DNA from: an uncultured Collinsella sp.
Lineage (GTDB): Bacteria > Actinomycetota > Coriobacteriia > Coriobacteriales > Coriobacteriaceae
Direction: 5' to 3'
DNA length: 8,424 nucleotides
NCBI GenBank assembly: GCA_900554465.1
Contig: USHF01000057.1
Coordinates: 1 to 8,424 of the forward strand
Position numbers and translations under genes: made by a program. How positions within the stretch are numbered: the stretch's first letter is position 1; every line of letters begins with the position of its first letter. This document shows positions 6,706 through 8,424 of the stretch, piece by piece. The notes beneath the pieces are model-generated. The model ran no database searches and had not been told where the DNA came from. It worked only from the letters and a program-made list of their open reading frames with translations.

Positions 6706-6746
6706 GCCGGCACCTAGGGACGTTTTTTCTGCCGGCACCTGGGGAC
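6706..6746 (+). repeat. direct repeat GCCGGCACCTNGGGAC
   Basis: The 16-bp sequence occurs at 6706-6721 (with A at the variable base) and 6731-6746 (with G), period 25, separated by a T-rich stretch. Each copy contains the palindrome GCCGGC. It lies just downstream of the ATPase stop codon. GGCACCTGGGGAC-like motifs are familiar as dispersed intergenic repeats in several bacterial groups, from memory only. Confidence 0.7.
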
Positions 6747-6773
6747 AGTCCTTGCTGAGCGCCTCCGCAGCCT

Positions 6774-8075
6774 TTATGCCAGTTTGTCGATTTGCCCAAT
6801 TTCCCAAAGCGGAATATTGACGAGCGTGTCCTCGTCTCTATATGCCGCCAGAGAGCTCCTCACGCAACGCTCGAGTTTGAATTTTTCGCAGGCTATTTTC
6901 AGACTCTTCGCTTTAAGGTTCTCTGCCGCCTTGACCTCAAGCGGAAGCACGGTTCCCGCATGGTCGATGGCAAAGTCGGTTTCGGCATTGCCAGAGGTAG
7001 AGGACCAATACACGGGAGTTTTGTCTTGGAGCAAAAGCTCCTGCGCGACGTATTGTTCGGTCAGCGAACCTTTGAACTCGGTAAAAACAGCGGATCCGTT
7101 AAGAACGATGGCCGGAGAGAGACCGGAGAGCGCTCCGAGGATGCCGGTGTCGATGCAGAACAGTTTGAAGCCCGAGAGGTCTTCGTAGCTCGAGAGCGGT
7201 GCCTTTAGAGCGGAAACACGTGGCACCTTATGAACGATTCCGTAGTCCGTGAGCCACTGGAGGCTTTCCTCAAAATCGCGTGCACGCGCTCCAGGGCGAA
7301 GGGCGCCATAGACAAACTTCTTGTTCTCCTTGGCAAGCTGGCCGGGAAGGGATTTCCAAACCAACCTCATGCGCTCGACGATGCGGGCGGGTGCATGTTT
7401 GCCAAAATCGGATTCGTAAGCCTCGATGATTTGCTGCTGAAGCCTTCGGGCTTCAATGAAGTCGCGTGTCTCGGCGAAAGCGGAGACAACTTCGGGCATA
7501 CCACCGACAACAAGGTATTCCTTGAGCAAGTGCACGAGCTTTTCGGTGACGTTTGCTAGAAGGTTCATGTCTGCGGCAAGGATGGCGTCGGCGAGCGGGT
7601 TGCCGTCGACGGCGCGAACGAACTCGGCAAACCCCATGGGACGCATGGTGAGCTGGTCGATTTTGCCGACGGGAAATGACTCGTTTTCGCGTCGGAGCGC
7701 GAGGCCCATATAGGAACCGGCTGCTACGATGTGGTATTCGGGTGCAAGCTCGTTGAAGTACTTGAGCGAGGTGATCCCGCGTGGCGCCTCTTGGATCTCG
7801 TCGAAGATGATGAGCGTGTCTGTCGGCGTTACGGTTTGGCCACGTAGGAGCTCTATCTGGGAGATGATGCGCTTGGGGTCGAGGTCCCCATCGAACAGCG
7901 AGCGTGTGCTCGGCTCGAGCATAAAGTCAAAACGAATGACGCTTCGATACTGCTGGCTTGCGAATTCGTTAAGAAGCCAAGTCTTTCCTGTCTGGCGGGC
8001 TCCCTTAAGCAAGAGAGGTTTGCGATTCGCCCTTGATTTCCAAGCGATAAGTTCACTCATAAGCTGTCGTTGCAT
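6774..8075 (-). CDS. AAA ATPase with C-terminal DUF4143 domain
   Basis: The 433-aa protein has an N-terminal AAA_14-type P-loop domain: Walker A GARQTGKT (25-32), Walker B LIIFDEIQ (88-95) and AAGS (118-121). A central helical part follows, with the common family block EYLVVGGMPE (186-195). The C-terminal DUF4143 region carries GSLTEQYVAQELL (336-348), then SGNAETDFAI (361-370) and LPLEVKAAE (378-386); E346, D367, E380 and K382 resemble a PD-(D/E)XK nuclease site. The biological role of this widespread family is not established. The ATG at 8075 follows GGGAGG by 4 nt; a TTG at 8087 overlaps that ribosome binding site and is unlikely. GC is about 55-58% in sampled lines, against 62-75% in eno, suggesting horizontal gain. 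It has no partner gene and is bracketed by palindromic repeats. Confidence 0.9.
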   Translation of the reverse strand: MQRQLMSELIAWKSRANRKPLLLKGARQTGKTWLLNEFASQQYRSVIRFDFMLEPSTRSLFDGDLDPKRIISQIELLRGQTVTPTDTLIIFDEIQEAPRGITSLKYFNELAPEYHIVAAGSYMGLALRRENESFPVGKIDQLTMRPMGFAEFVRAVDGNPLADAILAADMNLLANVTEKLVHLLKEYLVVGGMPEVVSAFAETRDFIEARRLQQQIIEAYESDFGKHAPARIVERMRLVWKSLPGQLAKENKKFVYGALRPGARARDFEESLQWLTDYGIVHKVPRVSALKAPLSSYEDLSGFKLFCIDTGILGALSGLSPAIVLNGSAVFTEFKGSLTEQYVAQELLLQDKTPVYWSSTSGNAETDFAIDHAGTVLPLEVKAAENLKAKSLKIACEKFKLERCVRSSLAAYRDEDTLVNIPLWEIGQIDKLA

Positions 8076-8098
8076 ATTGCCTCCCAACCCTCTCGGCT

Positions 8099-8104
8099 AG
8101 TATA
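8099..8104 (-). promoter_or_regulatory. candidate -10 box for the ATPase gene
   Basis: On the minus strand TATACT lies about 24 nt upstream of the ATG at 8075, at a plausible distance, with one mismatch to TATAAT. No good -35 box is seen at 16-18 bp. The tandem repeats begin about 13 bp upstream, where an activator could bind. Confidence 0.45.
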
Positions 8105-8116
8105 AGACCATTTGGG

Positions 8117-8210
8117 CGTTTCCACCGGAAAATGTGCGAGACAACCACGTTTTTCCATCGGAAAATGTGCGAGACAACCACGTTTTTCCATCGAAAAATG
8201 TGGGAGTGCC
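8117..8210. repeat. tandem 33-bp repeat, about three copies, each with a small palindrome
   Basis: Copies are 8117-8147 (31 bp), 8148-8180 (33 bp) and 8181-8210 (diverged at the end). The shared core is GGAAAATGTGCGAGACAACC. Each copy has a palindrome: TTTCC-ACC-GGAAA at 8119-8131, TTTTCC-ATC-GGAAAA at 8151-8165, and TTTTTC-CATC-GAAAAA at 8183-8198. The spacing is about three helical turns, so sites would face the same side of the DNA. The array is directly upstream of the ATPase -10 candidate. There are no unique spacers, so it is not a CRISPR. Confidence 0.85.
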
Positions 8211-8216
8211 AATCTG

Positions 8217-8283
8217 AGTTGCGGTGAAAAAGTTCTTAAATGAGCTGGTAACCAGTCAAAACAGGAACTATTCCACCGCAACT
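8217..8283. repeat. imperfect palindromic element, right copy
   Basis: AGTTGCGGTG (8217-8226) pairs with CACCGCAACT (8274-8283). Pairing continues to about 8237/8263 with two mismatches, and an inner hairpin CTGG-TAA-CCAG lies at 8245-8255. It shares the ends, the block CTATTCCACCGCAACT and an AACCAGTC with the left copy, so the two are homologous although the loops differ. Confidence 0.85.
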
Positions 8284-8305
8284 TATCATCCGTGTCGGCA
8301 TCCAC

Positions 8306-8343
8306 AAGAAACGAGCCCGCGTCTCCGGGGGACACGGGCTCGT
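8306..8343 (-). terminator. minus-strand intrinsic terminator
   Basis: Read on the minus strand, ACGAGCCCGTGTC (8343-8331) pairs with GACGCGGGCTCGT (8323-8311) through a 7-nt loop with one G-U pair, followed by TTCTTGT. The G-U pair is a C-A mismatch on the plus strand and there is no T-run there, so it acts on leftward transcription. It would end a gene beyond the right contig edge. Confidence 0.65.
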
Positions 8344-8374
8344 AAACAATGCGTGGTAGGGGCGGTGGGACGTC

Positions 8375-8424
8375 CTGTCTCTTATACACATCTGACGCTG
8401 CCGACGACTCCTTACGTGTAGATC
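8375..8424 (-). other. Nextera adaptor with i5 index and P5 start (artefact)
   Basis: CTGTCTCTTATACACATCT (8375-8393) is the mosaic end in reverse, followed by the read-1 adaptor tail GACGCTGCCGACGA (8394-8407). Next come an 8-base i5 index ctccttac (8408-8415; its reverse complement GTAAGGAG is a standard Nextera i5 index) and the first bases of P5. Translated, it gives the known artefact peptide SYTHLTLPTT. This is not genome. Confidence 0.98.

Larger units (their letters stand above)
8076..8374. other. 299-bp non-coding region upstream of the ATPase
   Basis: From the gene outward this holds a candidate -10 box (8099-8104), three tandem 33-bp repeats (8117-8210), the second palindromic element (8217-8283) and a minus-strand terminator (8306-8343), then about 30 bp of unassigned insert before the adaptor. 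A minus-strand open frame crosses the whole region but has no start outside the adaptor and no recognisable protein. Confidence 0.7.

Noticed and set aside
8117..8210. CRISPR array
   Set aside because: The repeats are directly abutting with no unique spacers, and no cas gene is present.
8057..8389. Minus-strand open frame with an 11-residue repeat (HFPMEKRGCLA)
   Set aside because: Its start lies in adaptor sequence, and it runs through the terminator hairpin, the palindrome and the tandem DNA repeats. The peptide repeat is a by-product of a 33-bp unit being divisible by three.

Overview
The window reads as a high-GC actinobacterial contig. Gene content, gene order and local style suggest a Coriobacteriia gut bacterium of the Collinsella type, but this is recognition from memory and no search was run. 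Both ends are Illumina Nextera adaptor sequence (1-39 and 8375-8424), so only about 40-8374 is biological. The contig looks like a metagenome or isolate assembly in which untrimmed reads were built into the ends.

Left part (40-1204): a 3'-truncated PHP-domain phosphoesterase of the HisJ type lies on the minus strand. A 331-bp divergent intergenic region follows, containing a perfect 23-bp inverted repeat with a 19-nt loop.

Middle, plus strand (1205-6620): a stand-alone C-terminal LarC domain (nickel-pincer cofactor biosynthesis), a YfcE-type metallophosphodiesterase and a two-domain MazG NTP pyrophosphohydrolase form a probable operon that ends in an intrinsic terminator. Enolase follows with its own leader and a strong terminator. 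Then come an FtsB/DivIC-like single-pass membrane protein and a short Ppx/GppA phosphatase, read from an extended -10 promoter. The order mazG-eno-ftsB-like-ppx matches the actinobacterial block known from Mycobacterium (mazG, eno, Rv1024, Rv1025, ppx2), except that the DUF501 gene (Rv1025 type) normally found between the last two is absent. Shared themes are nucleotide and polyphosphate or alarmone housekeeping, glycolysis and cell division.

Right part (6621-8374): an accessory-looking module. A lower-GC AAA/DUF4143 ATPase gene on the minus strand is bracketed by two related imperfect palindromes whose outer ends form a perfect 13-bp terminal inverted repeat (6631-6643 and 8274-8286). A 16-bp direct repeat lies downstream of the gene. 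About three tandem 33-bp repeats, each centred on a small palindrome, lie upstream of its probable promoter. No transposase is visible. A minus-strand terminator near the right end implies a convergent-side neighbour lost beyond the contig edge.

The most interesting material is the palindrome-bracketed ATPase module, the perfect hairpin near 1004-1068 and the orphan LarC C-terminal domain. None is proven to be a new system from sequence alone.
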